Origin: a virus
IMG/VR virus record: IMGVR_UViG_3300046724_000480
Span: 1-64,000 of that record
Length of the DNA stretch: 64,000 nucleotides
Direction: 5' to 3' (one strand)
Both the position numbers and the translations under genes were made by a program. Under the pieces are notes generated by a model. That model searched no databases, was not told the DNA's origin, and was given only the letters and a program-made list of their open reading frames with translations. Of this stretch, positions 1-7,244 are shown one piece after another (the stretch's first letter is position 1; every line of letters begins with the position of its first letter).

Positions 1-102
1 CATCGCTACCAGAAACTTTCCAGCAGGTCCGATCTCTTTTGCGGCACCAAGTATTTCTCGGCATCGCGCTTGTTGCTTTGGATAATCTTCGCCGACCGTC
101 AT
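1..102 (-). CDS. Small phage protein, partial
   Basis: The reading frame starts at 102 (ATG, sharing ATGA with the stop of the gene before it) and runs off the left edge of the window, so only about 34 residues are visible, beginning MTVGEDYPKQQARC. This start resembles a widespread short phage protein of unknown role found in early operons (recalled, not searched). It is the last visible gene of the leftward operon; the C-terminus lies outside the window. Confidence 0.6.
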   Translation of the reverse strand, partial: MTVGEDYPKQQARCREILGAAKEIGPAGKFLVAM

Positions 103-323
103 TTCGTTTCCTCTGGATCCGGTTCCAGGCACAGCTGTATTTCGCGGAACTCTTCAGTCAGTTTTGATCCGATGCGAAGCATCGCCGCTCGAATGCTTTT
201 GGCGTAAGGTTGTCTCACTGTGTAACCGCGCAATGGGATTCTGGTTCTTTTCTCGAAGATCATGAAGGCTTCTTCCAGTTGACGAACCGCATAGTGGATC
301 TGACGATCGACTTCTTCGCTCAC
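99..323 (-). CDS. Hypothetical protein, 74 aa
   Basis: The start at 323 overlaps the stop of the upstream gene by four bases (ATGA), and its own stop overlaps the next start in the same way, so it sits inside a translationally coupled run. The sequence is charged and probably helical (Glu/Arg rich, N-terminal EEVDRQIHYAVRQLEEAF), with no cysteine pairs or membrane segment. I do not recognise a family. Confidence 0.7.
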   Translation of the reverse strand: MSEEVDRQIHYAVRQLEEAFMIFEKRTRIPLRGYTVRQPYAKSIRAAMLRIGSKLTEEFREIQLCLEPDPEETK

Positions 324-532
324 GGTTGTTCCTTCGGCCGATTCCAGTCAGCCATTCTATGGAGCTTGCTATCCCCGAAATGTTTCGGCCGGCTCTTCTT
401 CCGCCGCGGTCTCATCTTCAGCGCCGAACGTGGGCGCGACGCATCGAACACGCGGCCGGCGCGACGCAGTGATCGTACGGGAACTTTCCGCTCCCGGATC
501 CGCACCGACATTTCGTCCACAACATCGCTCAT
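320..532 (-). CDS. Basic 70-aa protein, copy 1 of a duplicated gene
   Basis: I place the start at 532 (MSDVVDEMSVRIRERK) because it makes an ATGA overlap with the preceding gene and has an AAGGGAAGGA ribosome site. A longer frame starting at 574 is open but would overlap the upstream gene by 46 bases. The protein is Arg/Lys rich with no recognised domain. A near-identical gene lies at 63589-63801; the two differ mainly in the last third. Function unknown. Confidence 0.75.
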   Translation of the reverse strand: MSDVVDEMSVRIRERKVPVRSLRRAGRVFDASRPRSALKMRPRRKKSRPKHFGDSKLHRMADWNRPKEQP

Positions 533-756
533 CGGGATTGATCCTTCCCTTTGAAGCTTTTTCTCGAGGGGCACGTCGCCCAGTGATTTTCAAACTCTCC
601 GTTGGCGTCGGGAAGATTGAACGGCATCCATCGTTTAGCGGGTGTGACGAACCATTGGATCTGCGCCGGGCAGCCGCGGCACTTTCCGTTCGTGCTGTAC
701 TTGTAGCCGGCCGCCTCGAGCCCTTCGCGTGTTTTGGGAAGTGGTCCTGTTGGCAT
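529..756 (-). CDS. Small zinc-binding-type protein, copy 1 of a duplicated gene
   Basis: The start chosen at 756 (MPTGPLPKTREG) overlaps the stop of the gene before it by one base (TAATG), better than the longer frame from 840. The 75 residues contain a CRGC pair near residue 26 and a HWATC motif near residue 60, giving a C-x2-C...H-x3-C pattern that could hold one zinc ion. A diverged second copy begins at the right edge of the window (63798-64000). The role is unknown; DNA or protein binding is inference. Confidence 0.75.
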   Translation of the reverse strand: MPTGPLPKTREGLEAAGYKYSTNGKCRGCPAQIQWFVTPAKRWMPFNLPDANGEFENHWATCPSRKSFKGKDQSR

Positions 757-1157
757 TACCAGAGCTCCTCGGTGTAACGGAATCCCTGGAAGCCGCGACG
801 CAACATCTTCTCCGGCGGCCGGCTGACCGGTGGCGTGCACGCAACCCAGTACTTCGGATTCCGGATGGATTCATCCCAGCACTTCCGGGCTTCTCCCGGT
901 TCATAGCCGGCGATGTTCAGCCGTAGATCAATCTCTCCGTCGATGATCAGGTAGATGTGAAGCACGTCGAACTTCGGCATGGCCTGGAGGGCAATGTAGA
1001 TCGCATCCAGTTTGCCGGCCTCGAGGAGCTTTATGGATTGCTGGTAGCGCTTGGCGCCGATCGAGCGCGTGGGCGAACCATAGAGGCTGGGGAGTGTCCG
1101 AATGATTCCCGTTGGCCTTTCACTCTCGCGGCCGCGTACTGTGCCGTCTTTTGTCAT
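756..1157 (-). CDS. Hypothetical protein, 133 aa
   Basis: The frame has an ATGA overlap with the upstream gene. A hydrophobic stretch around residues 64-73 (VLHIYLIIDG) is too short and mixed for a membrane span and looks like the core strand of a small alpha/beta domain; the C-terminus is basic and aromatic. No catalytic motif is evident and I do not recognise the family. It lies inside the leftward operon between two small genes. Confidence 0.75.
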   Translation of the reverse strand: MTKDGTVRGRESERPTGIIRTLPSLYGSPTRSIGAKRYQQSIKLLEAGKLDAIYIALQAMPKFDVLHIYLIIDGEIDLRLNIAGYEPGEARKCWDESIRNPKYWVACTPPVSRPPEKMLRRGFQGFRYTEELW

Positions 1158-1312
1158 TTGCCTATCCAGTGGATCCGGATCCGCGTCCAGTCAATGAGCC
1201 TGCCAATGCGATAGAACCAGACGAACTCGAGGGCCCGGTTGGCCGTTGCTGGTTCATAGCGCTTCAGCAGCTTTTCAATCCTGCACGCGAGGGTTACCGC
1301 ATCCGGTTTCAT
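1154..1312 (-). CDS. Hypothetical protein, 52 aa
   Basis: The start at 1312 (MKPDAVTLACRIEKLL) is chosen because it gives an ATGA overlap with the 236-aa gene upstream; the longer open frame to 1483 lies antiparallel in frame to that gene and has shadow-like composition. The protein is short, basic and aromatic (residues WFYRIGRLIDW). Function unknown. Confidence 0.65.
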   Translation of the reverse strand: MKPDAVTLACRIEKLLKRYEPATANRALEFVWFYRIGRLIDWTRIRIHWIGK

Positions 1313-2019
1313 TTCCGTTTCTTGTGCCTTCGGTTGATGTGGCTCGTATCTCGCCGATCGTCCTCGGGCTCGTCTTTGACGCCGGCGGCCGCTTTGACTC
1401 GAGCTTCGGCTTCGGCCGGGGTTTCCTGTTTGTGGATGAACTTGATCTCGCCTACCGCCCGGCCCTTCAGGCACTTCTCGCAAAGGAACGTTTCTTCCGA
1501 GTCGATCGCAACGGCCGGATCCTCGCAGTACTCGCAGATCGGTTCCTCTCCGGTTGGCAGCTCGCGCTGCATGGTTTCAAACGTGAGGAACACTTTCCGT
1601 TTGAAATACTTCCCCATCATCGAGAACGACAGATCGTCTTTGGGCAGCTCGGCCTGGAAGATCAGCGAGAATTTCGGATCCCCAGGGAATAGCTTTCGCG
1701 CGCTGATGCTGGAAATCTGGACGGCCTTGAGCATTACGCCGTGGTCTTCCATCTTCGGATCGTCGACTGGATACATCATCATCGTCTGCAGGTCGACGGT
1801 ACCGATATCGAAGTTAACCGATTCGATTTCGCTGATCGGTTGCGGTGTTCCGGACGCATCGGGCTTGAACAGGCGATCGGCCATCGCCAGCGATACTTCG
1901 CACGCCAGCACGTGAGGGATCGGCGTGATGTAAATCAGGAACCGGACCATCTGATCGTCCTCTTTTCCCTCGAGGGACGCCTTCTGGATAAACGCGGCAA
2001 CTTTCTCTGTTTTGAACAT
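1309..2019 (-). CDS. Zinc-ribbon-containing phage protein, 236 aa
   Basis: The first ~150 residues form a mixed alpha/beta region without recognised motifs. Around residues 162-184 there is a CEYC...CEKC zinc ribbon, then a basic tail (HINRRHKKRK). The zinc ribbon and tail suggest nucleic-acid contact (inference). It is spaced from its upstream neighbour by nine bases with GGAG before the start. No named family recognised. Confidence 0.75.
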   Translation of the reverse strand: MFKTEKVAAFIQKASLEGKEDDQMVRFLIYITPIPHVLACEVSLAMADRLFKPDASGTPQPISEIESVNFDIGTVDLQTMMMYPVDDPKMEDHGVMLKAVQISSISARKLFPGDPKFSLIFQAELPKDDLSFSMMGKYFKRKVFLTFETMQRELPTGEEPICEYCEDPAVAIDSEETFLCEKCLKGRAVGEIKFIHKQETPAEAEARVKAAAGVKDEPEDDRRDTSHINRRHKKRK

Positions 2020-2028
2020 TCTTCTCCT

Positions 2029-2478
2029 TTACGATTCGGTCGGTGCGGGTAGCAGTTTCTGAATGCCGGCCGACAGCGCTCGTTTGTAGAGCGATTCCTT
2101 CGGACCGGTCTGGACGTAGGCAAACATCACTTCACCAGGTTCTACCATTCCGGTTTCGATCATCGCGACTTGAATGAGAACCCAACGATAGACCTGGCGC
2201 CATGCGACGCGTTTGGCTTGGGAACGATCCCTGGCTTCGTCTTTGTTGAACCGGTTGGCGTGCATGATCTTGTAGATCGGTTCCACGCGCGCCGGCAATT
2301 CAAACGGCATGCTCTTGCCGTCGACGTTCATTTTGAAGTACAGACCGGACGGCTCGCCGTCCTCGAATTCCGTCATGATCGACGTCGCGCCCATCCGGAT
2401 CAGATAAGTCTGAATCTCGGCGATCGACTGGACGGCCTCCACCTTTGTATTCACCATGTACAGATCCTTGCGCTTCAC
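2029..2478 (-). CDS. Conserved phage protein of unknown function, 149 aa
   Basis: The pattern GATSIMTEFEDG in the N-terminal third, followed by an FELPA segment, a basic QAKRVAWRQVYRWVL helix and a VMFAYV strand, matches from memory a common uncharacterised family in early phage operons. The start at 2478 overlaps the previous stop (ATGA); an internal Met at 2457 is an alternative. No enzymatic motif is seen. Confidence 0.75.
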   Translation of the reverse strand: MKRKDLYMVNTKVEAVQSIAEIQTYLIRMGATSIMTEFEDGEPSGLYFKMNVDGKSMPFELPARVEPIYKIMHANRFNKDEARDRSQAKRVAWRQVYRWVLIQVAMIETGMVEPGEVMFAYVQTGPKESLYKRALSAGIQKLLPAPTES

Positions 2479-2726
2479 TTCTTCTCTCCAGTCTTTGCCG
2501 GCAGCTGGGCCTGTTTCGATCGCGGCATGAACAACTGACTACTGGCCGCCTCTCCAGTGACCTCGAGGAACTTCACTTCGACTTTCGCGGATTCGATGAT
2601 CTGGCTGGCAACTTCGGACACCGCGCGCGCTCGATCGATCTCCATCGGCTTCTCTTCATCGCGGAGGGCCTCGAGGGTTTCGAACAGGTGATCGCGTAAA
2701 TCTTCAAGACTGTTTTTGGCTGGCAT
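2475..2726 (-). CDS. Conserved small phage protein, 83 aa
   Basis: The pattern LRDHLFETLEALRDEE followed by RARAVSEVASQIIESAKVEVKFL fits a small helical protein family seen in many phage early regions, with no assigned function. It overlaps the 3' end of the HNH gene by 23 bases. The conserved residues suggest a DNA-metabolism accessory protein, but that is inference. Confidence 0.75.
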   Translation of the reverse strand: MPAKNSLEDLRDHLFETLEALRDEEKPMEIDRARAVSEVASQIIESAKVEVKFLEVTGEAASSQLFMPRSKQAQLPAKTGEKK

Positions 2727-3381
2727 CGTTCTTCACCCTTTTTCGTATTGCTCGCTTCACACGGCCGGCAAGCTGGATTGTGTCCTTCAGCTCCGGCGGT
2801 AGATTGTGGATCGTGGTTCGCCGCATGTGCTCTTTGTCGGTGAGCAGCTCCAGGTTCTCGAGTTTGTTGTTGGTGTGGTCTTTGTCCCTCCACCAGATTC
2901 GATGGCCCGGAGCAATGGGACCGTAGGCCGCTTCCCATACGCGCCGGTGCACGAACTCCCAGTTTTTCGAAGCGGCGCCCTTCTGTCCGGCCGGCTCCGG
3001 AGCATCGCTCACTTTGATTCGTAGGTATCCATCGGCGTTCGCTTTGATCGTTCCTACCGGCAGGATGTTCTTCGGCGACTGGCCCTTCCGGAACTGGGTT
3101 TCGCGCATGCGGCCAACGGACCAACCTGGTCGACGCATTCCTTTGTTGGGAGGGTACTGTCCTTTAACAAACTGAGTCTCTTTCCCGATCTGACTGCCTT
3201 TCTGCATACGGCAAAACTTTGCGAGAAACTCTTCGGATTTCGCGGTTCCAATCTTCTTCGCCTGGCCGTAGGTGGCGCACTTGCTTCGCCCGAGCAGCGT
3301 GGCGATCTCCTCGGTAGGATGATCCGGATACAGCTTGAACAGTTTCCGGTTGTCGTCGTCGGTCCATACGCGGCCGTTCAT
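2704..3381 (-). CDS. HNH homing-type endonuclease
   Basis: The start at 3381 (MNGRVWTDDDNRKLF) gives an ATGA overlap with the gene upstream. The N-terminal ~50 residues look like a Myb/SANT-type helix-turn-helix (WTDDDNRKLFKLYPDHPTEEIATLLGRS). The C-terminal half has the HNH signature: HRRVWEAAYGP, then GHRIWWRDKDHTNNKLENLELL, i.e. the H, the N and the NLE helix of HNH nucleases. The middle holds repeated QFxKGQ-like segments as in DNA-binding linkers of homing enzymes. It is an intact free-standing gene within the operon and may be a mobile homing endonuclease or a packaging-type nuclease. No intron is seen around it. Confidence 0.85.
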   Translation of the reverse strand: MNGRVWTDDDNRKLFKLYPDHPTEEIATLLGRSKCATYGQAKKIGTAKSEEFLAKFCRMQKGSQIGKETQFVKGQYPPNKGMRRPGWSVGRMRETQFRKGQSPKNILPVGTIKANADGYLRIKVSDAPEPAGQKGAASKNWEFVHRRVWEAAYGPIAPGHRIWWRDKDHTNNKLENLELLTDKEHMRRTTIHNLPPELKDTIQLAGRVKRAIRKRVKNDASQKQS

Positions 3382-3659
3382 GCAACCACCGATGCGCCGA
3401 ACTTGAATCGGTTTCCGTTGTTGCGCCAGCTGTTGAAGTGCGGACGGCACAGATCGATTTCATTTCCGATGTTGTTGCGGCAGTCGTTACACATCCAGGT
3501 ATCGCAGGTGCCCTTTCGGTTGTTGCGCAGCACCGGGTTGTCACATTGAAACTCGGCGATCGCAGTGCAGTAGAAGCAACGGTGCTTGCTCCTCTTGCCC
3601 CGGCCACCACAGAGGATCCCGGTGGTTCCGTCTGGGAAACGGACAGTAGCGCAGCCCAT
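3378..3659 (-). CDS. Multi-cysteine zinc-binding phage protein
   Basis: The 93-aa protein has cysteine groups CFYC, QCDN, CDTWMCNDC and LCRPHF, enough for two zinc sites. This layout matches a recurrent small phage zinc protein whose function is not established. The stop overlaps the HNH gene start by four bases; the start shares one base with the next gene's stop. Confidence 0.75.
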   Translation of the reverse strand: MGCATVRFPDGTTGILCGGRGKRSKHRCFYCTAIAEFQCDNPVLRNNRKGTCDTWMCNDCRNNIGNEIDLCRPHFNSWRNNGNRFKFGASVVA

Positions 3660-4129
3660 CAGTTCTGATCGTCTCCTTCGCCGATGGTTCCCAAGAACGC
3701 CTTGACTTCATCGTCGATCGTCGTCATCAGCGCGATCGCCCTGTCTTCGTCTTTGCTCGAGGACTTGACGATGAGCTCGAACATCGAGACGCATCCCATA
3801 TAGAACGCGCGACGGGTTTCTTTGATCTGTGTGAGAGTGGCATCTCGAGGCAGGATCTTCCGGTAGATCGCCCACAGATTCGCGAGCGGATGCGCGGACA
3901 TTTTCTCTTCTGTGCTCACCGGTCCGCACCTGGAACAGAGACCAATTCCGGTTTTGCGATTGACCGATATCCACGAGCAGCCGCCCTCACAAGCGTTCGA
4001 ATCTGTACATCCGCATATCTCACACGTGCATTCGAGAACGTCAGCCACCAGAGATCGCGGCTTTCGCGCGGCGCGGATCGATTGTTTCGAAATCCGAGGT
4101 TTGACGATTGGGTGATCGGTGTTTGCCAT
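3659..4129 (-). CDS. Two-part protein: zinc ribbon plus helical phage domain
   Basis: Residues ~34-70 hold a CEICGCTDSNAC...GLCSRC zinc motif known from small stand-alone phage proteins. From residue 77 (MSAHPLANLWAIYRK) a helical domain follows with RRAFYMGCVSMFELI, which also resembles a separate common phage protein. Here both are in one 156-aa frame, so this looks like a fusion. An internal start at residue 77 could still make the second half separately. Function unknown. Confidence 0.7.
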   Translation of the reverse strand: MANTDHPIVKPRISKQSIRAARKPRSLVADVLECTCEICGCTDSNACEGGCSWISVNRKTGIGLCSRCGPVSTEEKMSAHPLANLWAIYRKILPRDATLTQIKETRRAFYMGCVSMFELIVKSSSKDEDRAIALMTTIDDEVKAFLGTIGEGDDQN

Positions 4130-4130
4130 T

Positions 4131-4319
4131 TCACATTTTCTCCTTCGCCCTGGCTTCCCTGGCCTTCACGGCCTGGGGACACTGGCCGTACGGCGTCTGT
4201 GTGGATTTGTGGCGCGTGTTGAGTCCACCAGGTTGTTGCGCCTCGATCGTCATCAGGCAGAATCCGCAGGCGCCGACGTCCTGCCACTTCACGGTAGATT
4301 GCGCTTCTGGCATTTTCAT
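4131..4319 (-). CDS. Small cysteine-containing protein, 62 aa
   Basis: The start at 4319 (MKMPEAQSTVKW) is set by an ATGA overlap with the exonuclease gene; the longer open frame to 4619 is its antiparallel shadow. Residues around CGFC and the later GQCPQA cysteine suggest a metal site. The C-terminus is a charged helix. Unknown function. Confidence 0.65.
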   Translation of the reverse strand: MKMPEAQSTVKWQDVGACGFCLMTIEAQQPGGLNTRHKSTQTPYGQCPQAVKAREARAKEKM

Positions 4320-4912
4320 GTGAGCTCCACTTCCAGGCCGAGATTCGAAAGCGACTTCGTCAGAAACAGAAAGATGCGCATCGTCAGATCGATGTCGTAC
4401 ATCGCATCGTGCGCCTTGGCCTCGTCGACGTCGACCTGGAGGAAGTGCGCAACCTGCGTCAGTCTGAAGTTGACCATCTCGTGCCGGCGCGGCGCCAGCT
4501 GCAGCCCGGCCAGCTTCGACACATCCAGAATCGGGTACCAGAACCACGAACCGAAATACGGATCCCCGTTCTTCTCGAAGAACTCCCTCACAAAGTCGGC
4601 GTCGAAATCCGCGTTCCAACCGGTGAAGTGCATCTTGTCCTGGCGGTGGTACCGATCGCAGTGCTTCGAAATGATGTCGATGAATTGGCGATAGGCCGCC
4701 TTCGGAGTCTGGTAGCTGCGAATGATCATTTCGGTCAGACCGTTCACGGCCAGCGCTTCGGCGTCGATGACGTCGTCGGGAAACGGCGCCGCGGTAATAT
4801 TGAACGTCTCGACGATCTTGCCGTCGATCACGATCTTGCCGGCGAACTGGATCAGGCCGTGCTTTTTCTTGTCAACGCCTGTGGTTTCGCAGTCGATGAA
4901 ACAAAACTTCAT
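4316..4912 (-). CDS. DnaQ-like DEDDh 3'-5' exonuclease
   Basis: The 198-aa protein shows the three exonuclease motifs of the DEDDh family: Exo I FIDCETTG (D7, E9), Exo II NADFDADF (residues 100-107) and Exo III H168-x4-D173 (HDAMYD). These residues bind two metal ions and remove nucleotides from 3' ends. The start at 4912 gives an ATGA overlap with the preceding gene; the frame extends upstream but without a ribosome site. No DNA polymerase is in the window, so it may assist host proofreading, RNA turnover or recombination. Confidence 0.9.
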   Translation of the reverse strand: MKFCFIDCETTGVDKKKHGLIQFAGKIVIDGKIVETFNITAAPFPDDVIDAEALAVNGLTEMIIRSYQTPKAAYRQFIDIISKHCDRYHRQDKMHFTGWNADFDADFVREFFEKNGDPYFGSWFWYPILDVSKLAGLQLAPRRHEMVNFRLTQVAHFLQVDVDEAKAHDAMYDIDLTMRIFLFLTKSLSNLGLEVELT

Positions 4913-5145
4913 TTGGACTTCCCTCCTTTGGTCAGCTGCCGTTTCGCGATGATGTCGGAGAGCCACTTCAACTGGCCGATGGAAACGTAAGTGTTCTCGT
5001 ACCGGCGGTTGAATCGCGGGATCTGATCGTTGAAGAATTCCGCGGACTTGATGACCTTGAACACGGCGCCGGCCGCGAGCTTCTTTTGAATCAACTGGAA
5101 CAGCCGATACCCTTCGATCGATCGTTCCTGATCTGTCATCGGCAT
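4909..5145 (-). CDS. Hypothetical protein, 78 aa
   Basis: A basic, helical small protein, MPMTDQERSIEGYRLFQL at its start and QLKWLSDIIAKRQ near the end. AAGG lies seven bases before the 5145 ATG; the second Met at 5139 is also possible. It is the first gene after a leftward terminator, so it may open a second transcript leading into the exonuclease gene. No family recognised. Confidence 0.65.
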   Translation of the reverse strand: MPMTDQERSIEGYRLFQLIQKKLAAGAVFKVIKSAEFFNDQIPRFNRRYENTYVSIGQLKWLSDIIAKRQLTKGGKSK

Positions 5146-5201
5146 AATTGAACCTTAAAGGATCGGCCGGAGTCCTTGCCTGAGCCCTCCGGCTTCTCCT
5201 G

Positions 5202-5226
5202 AAAACACCGCAGACATCCCGCGGTG
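5202..5226 (-). terminator. Rho-independent-type terminator, leftward
   Basis: Read on the minus strand there is a CACCGC/GCGGTG stem with a nine-base loop followed by TTTTC. It lies in the 106-bp gap after the HAD phosphatase gene. A second hairpin (TCCGGC/GCCGGA arms at about 5165-5193) follows. Together they could reduce read-through into 4909-5145. Confidence 0.55.
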
Positions 5227-5251
5227 ATCCCCTCCTTGGCAGTGGGGGATA

Positions 5252-5764
5252 TCAAGTTGCTGTAGCTCGCCAATCCTTGGACCACATGAACTTCAGCCCG
5301 GCGTTCTCTGCGCACTGGCGATCCTCGTCGCGATCGCCAACAAACAAACCGAATGCCGGCGGATAGTACTCGTTGGTGTAACTGGCCAGACCTAACATCG
5401 TCTCGACGATCATCCCAATGCGCGGCTTTCGGCACCAGCACTGGGCCATTTCCGCGTCGCGTGCCTGGGGATGATGACGACACCAGGCGATCTTGTCGAA
5501 GAGACGTTCGCAGAGCTCATGCGTGCGCAGCATCGTCGCGGCGCATTGCTCCAGGGTGAAGTGTCCCAGAGCAATCCCGCCCTGATTGCTGATGCCGACG
5601 ATCCGGTGACCTTCGGCTTTTGCTTTTCGCATCAGGACCAGCGCCTCTGGGAAGATGATCACGTCATCGGGCGTGTTCACGAAACGGCCCAGCTCGTCGA
5701 AGCCGTGGCGCACGGTACCGTCGAGATCCAGGTACAGAACTGGAGTTGGCGAATCCATGCTCAT
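5252..5764 (-). CDS. HAD-superfamily phosphatase (HisB-N/GmhB type)
   Basis: Motif I is DLDGT at residues 13-17 with the catalytic Asp pair; SNQGG (about 59-63) is the motif II region; VGDRDED (142-148) is motif IV. Between them a C-x-H-H...C-x-C-R-K-P segment (residues 95-114) matches the zinc-binding loop of histidinol-phosphate and heptose-bisphosphate phosphatases; polynucleotide 3'-phosphatases share the fold. The enzyme removes phosphate from a small sugar or nucleic-acid end. The sugar role would fit the glycosyltransferase cassette, the end-repair role would fit neighbouring nucleases; the sequence alone does not decide. Confidence 0.85.
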   Translation of the reverse strand: MSMDSPTPVLYLDLDGTVRHGFDELGRFVNTPDDVIIFPEALVLMRKAKAEGHRIVGISNQGGIALGHFTLEQCAATMLRTHELCERLFDKIAWCRHHPQARDAEMAQCWCRKPRIGMIVETMLGLASYTNEYYPPAFGLFVGDRDEDRQCAENAGLKFMWSKDWRATAT

Positions 5765-6972
5765 GCTCCCAGCGTTCCCTGTTCTTCGGGCTCGCCCTTC
5801 TTCTTGCGCTTCTTCGGTTCGGCGGCCGGCTTCTCTACTTTCGGAACCTCCGGCTTCACATCCTGAACGCGTACCAGGCTGACGGAGAACTGGCCTTTGG
5901 GATTGTCGGTGGTATAGCCGGCCACGACGGCTTCGTACGCGATCGTGGCAGCATTGAACTTCGCCTGATCAGCTTCCGGAACAGCGAGCTCTTTCTTCTT
6001 CTTCCACTTCCCGGAGATCACCAGGCCACCGACGATACCGGTTTCCACGCCGCGGAACTGTTGGCCCTTCCACTTGTCCAGCTTGCTATACTCACTCCAT
6101 TCCTCGTCCGACATCTTGCGCTCGAGCTCATTGAAGCGCTCGGCCTTCTGCACCACTTCCGGATCCGTGAATACCTGGGCGCCTTCGCCGAACGTCATCG
6201 GCGGATTGCAATTACGGCCGAAATGGGGACAGAACTTGCATTCCTCTTTGTCCTGGATGAAGTCCGGCAGTGTGCCGGCTTCCTTGTGGTCCATCGCAAT
6301 TTCAGCTTTCTCGAGAAACTTTTCCATCTTGTCAAGATTCGGATAGAGCTCCACCGGTATCAACGCCGGCAGTCCGCTACGATCGAGCAGGAAGAATCCC
6401 AAGGGTACGTTCTCTGCGAAGATGTAGGACAGCAATTGGTAGGCACCGGCTCGAGTCCAGCGGCTCTTGAACAGATCCTCGAATACGTCGATGTGCGCAA
6501 CCAACTGTGCACTCCAGGCCTTGGCCTCGATCGGAGTACTCCGCTGTCCGTGCAGGAACTTCAGGTTCTTGTAATCGCGGAACACCAGACGGCCGTCGAT
6601 CTTGCCGGTGATGCACACGCGCCCTTTCTTGTCCCGTATCTCGAACCGTTCCTGTTCGCCAGCCACTTCGAACGACGGTTCGGAATTACGGCCGACTTTC
6701 TTCAAGTCGGCCATTAGGTCACGTTCCCGATCATTTCCACGACGAAAGCGCGCAAGGGTATCGGCATCGAAGCCGGGCAGCGTGTCGCCGTGGGTCATAT
6801 CGAGAACCATCTGGCGTGTGCACTCCCGGTAGGCCGATGCGTAGACGTTGTTACGCTTGGACATTGGCCGCGAGTCCTGATTCATGAACTGGGCCCACGC
6901 CGTTTCAATGGCCTGTCCCATCTGAACCGCGGTCATCTCTTCGGGCTTGACGATCTTCTCTTCCGTGCTCAT
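5761..6972 (-). CDS. Cas4-like PD-(D/E)XK nuclease with Fe-S cysteines
   Basis: The 403-aa protein has GKID (D126) and IEAK (E149, K151), the D...ExK core of RecB-family nucleases, and a later AYQLLSY helix. Four cysteines are placed as in Cas4/AddB iron-sulphur enzymes: C51 near the N-terminus and C245, C248, C255 (ECKFCPHFGRNC) after the core. The C-terminal 150 residues are an extra domain ending in a Lys/Pro tail (AEPKKRKKKGEPEE). Such enzymes resect DNA ends from 5' or 3'. With the exonuclease and the 287-aa neighbour this looks like a phage recombination or DNA-processing set; no CRISPR genes are nearby. Confidence 0.88.
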   Translation of the reverse strand: MSTEEKIVKPEEMTAVQMGQAIETAWAQFMNQDSRPMSKRNNVYASAYRECTRQMVLDMTHGDTLPGFDADTLARFRRGNDRERDLMADLKKVGRNSEPSFEVAGEQERFEIRDKKGRVCITGKIDGRLVFRDYKNLKFLHGQRSTPIEAKAWSAQLVAHIDVFEDLFKSRWTRAGAYQLLSYIFAENVPLGFFLLDRSGLPALIPVELYPNLDKMEKFLEKAEIAMDHKEAGTLPDFIQDKEECKFCPHFGRNCNPPMTFGEGAQVFTDPEVVQKAERFNELERKMSDEEWSEYSKLDKWKGQQFRGVETGIVGGLVISGKWKKKKELAVPEADQAKFNAATIAYEAVVAGYTTDNPKGQFSVSLVRVQDVKPEVPKVEKPAAEPKKRKKKGEPEEQGTLGA

Positions 6973-7244
6973 ACGTTCTTCTCACTTTCGGCGATCATTG
7001 CGTCGGCATATTCGAAACGGAGTCTTGCGACTAACTCCATGAAGTGAGTCCGCCAATGATAAGTGGATGGCTCAATTCCCAGAATTTCCGCACATTGGCC
7101 TACAGTAAGGGTGTCGATCAACCCAGCGATATCGGGCGCCGTACCCGCGAACCATTGCCGGAGGGTCATTCCTTCGTTTGCCACGGTCATCCCACTTTCC
7201 AGCCAACTGACAGGAAATGCGCGCTTCGAACTATCCTTTGGCAT
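6969..7244 (-). CDS. Conserved small phage protein, 91 aa
   Basis: The motif GMTLRQWFAG followed by a helical C-terminus RLRFEYADAMIAESE matches from memory a small family common in phage early operons. The chosen start at 7244 (MPKDSSKRAFPVSW) overlaps the upstream gene by 14 bases; the frame also has a Met at 7271. Function unknown. Confidence 0.7.
   Translation of the reverse strand: MPKDSSKRAFPVSWLESGMTVANEGMTLRQWFAGTAPDIAGLIDTLTVGQCAEILGIEPSTYHWRTHFMELVARLRFEYADAMIAESEKNV

Noticed and set aside
4131-4619. 162-aa frame beginning upstream of the 62-aa protein
   Set aside because: The extension overlaps the DEDDh exonuclease gene and lacks a ribosome site; the ATGA-coupled start at 4319 was used.
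5746-6717. 323-aa plus-strand frame
   Set aside because: Antisense to the Cas4-like nuclease, whose catalytic motifs are clear; no ribosome site.
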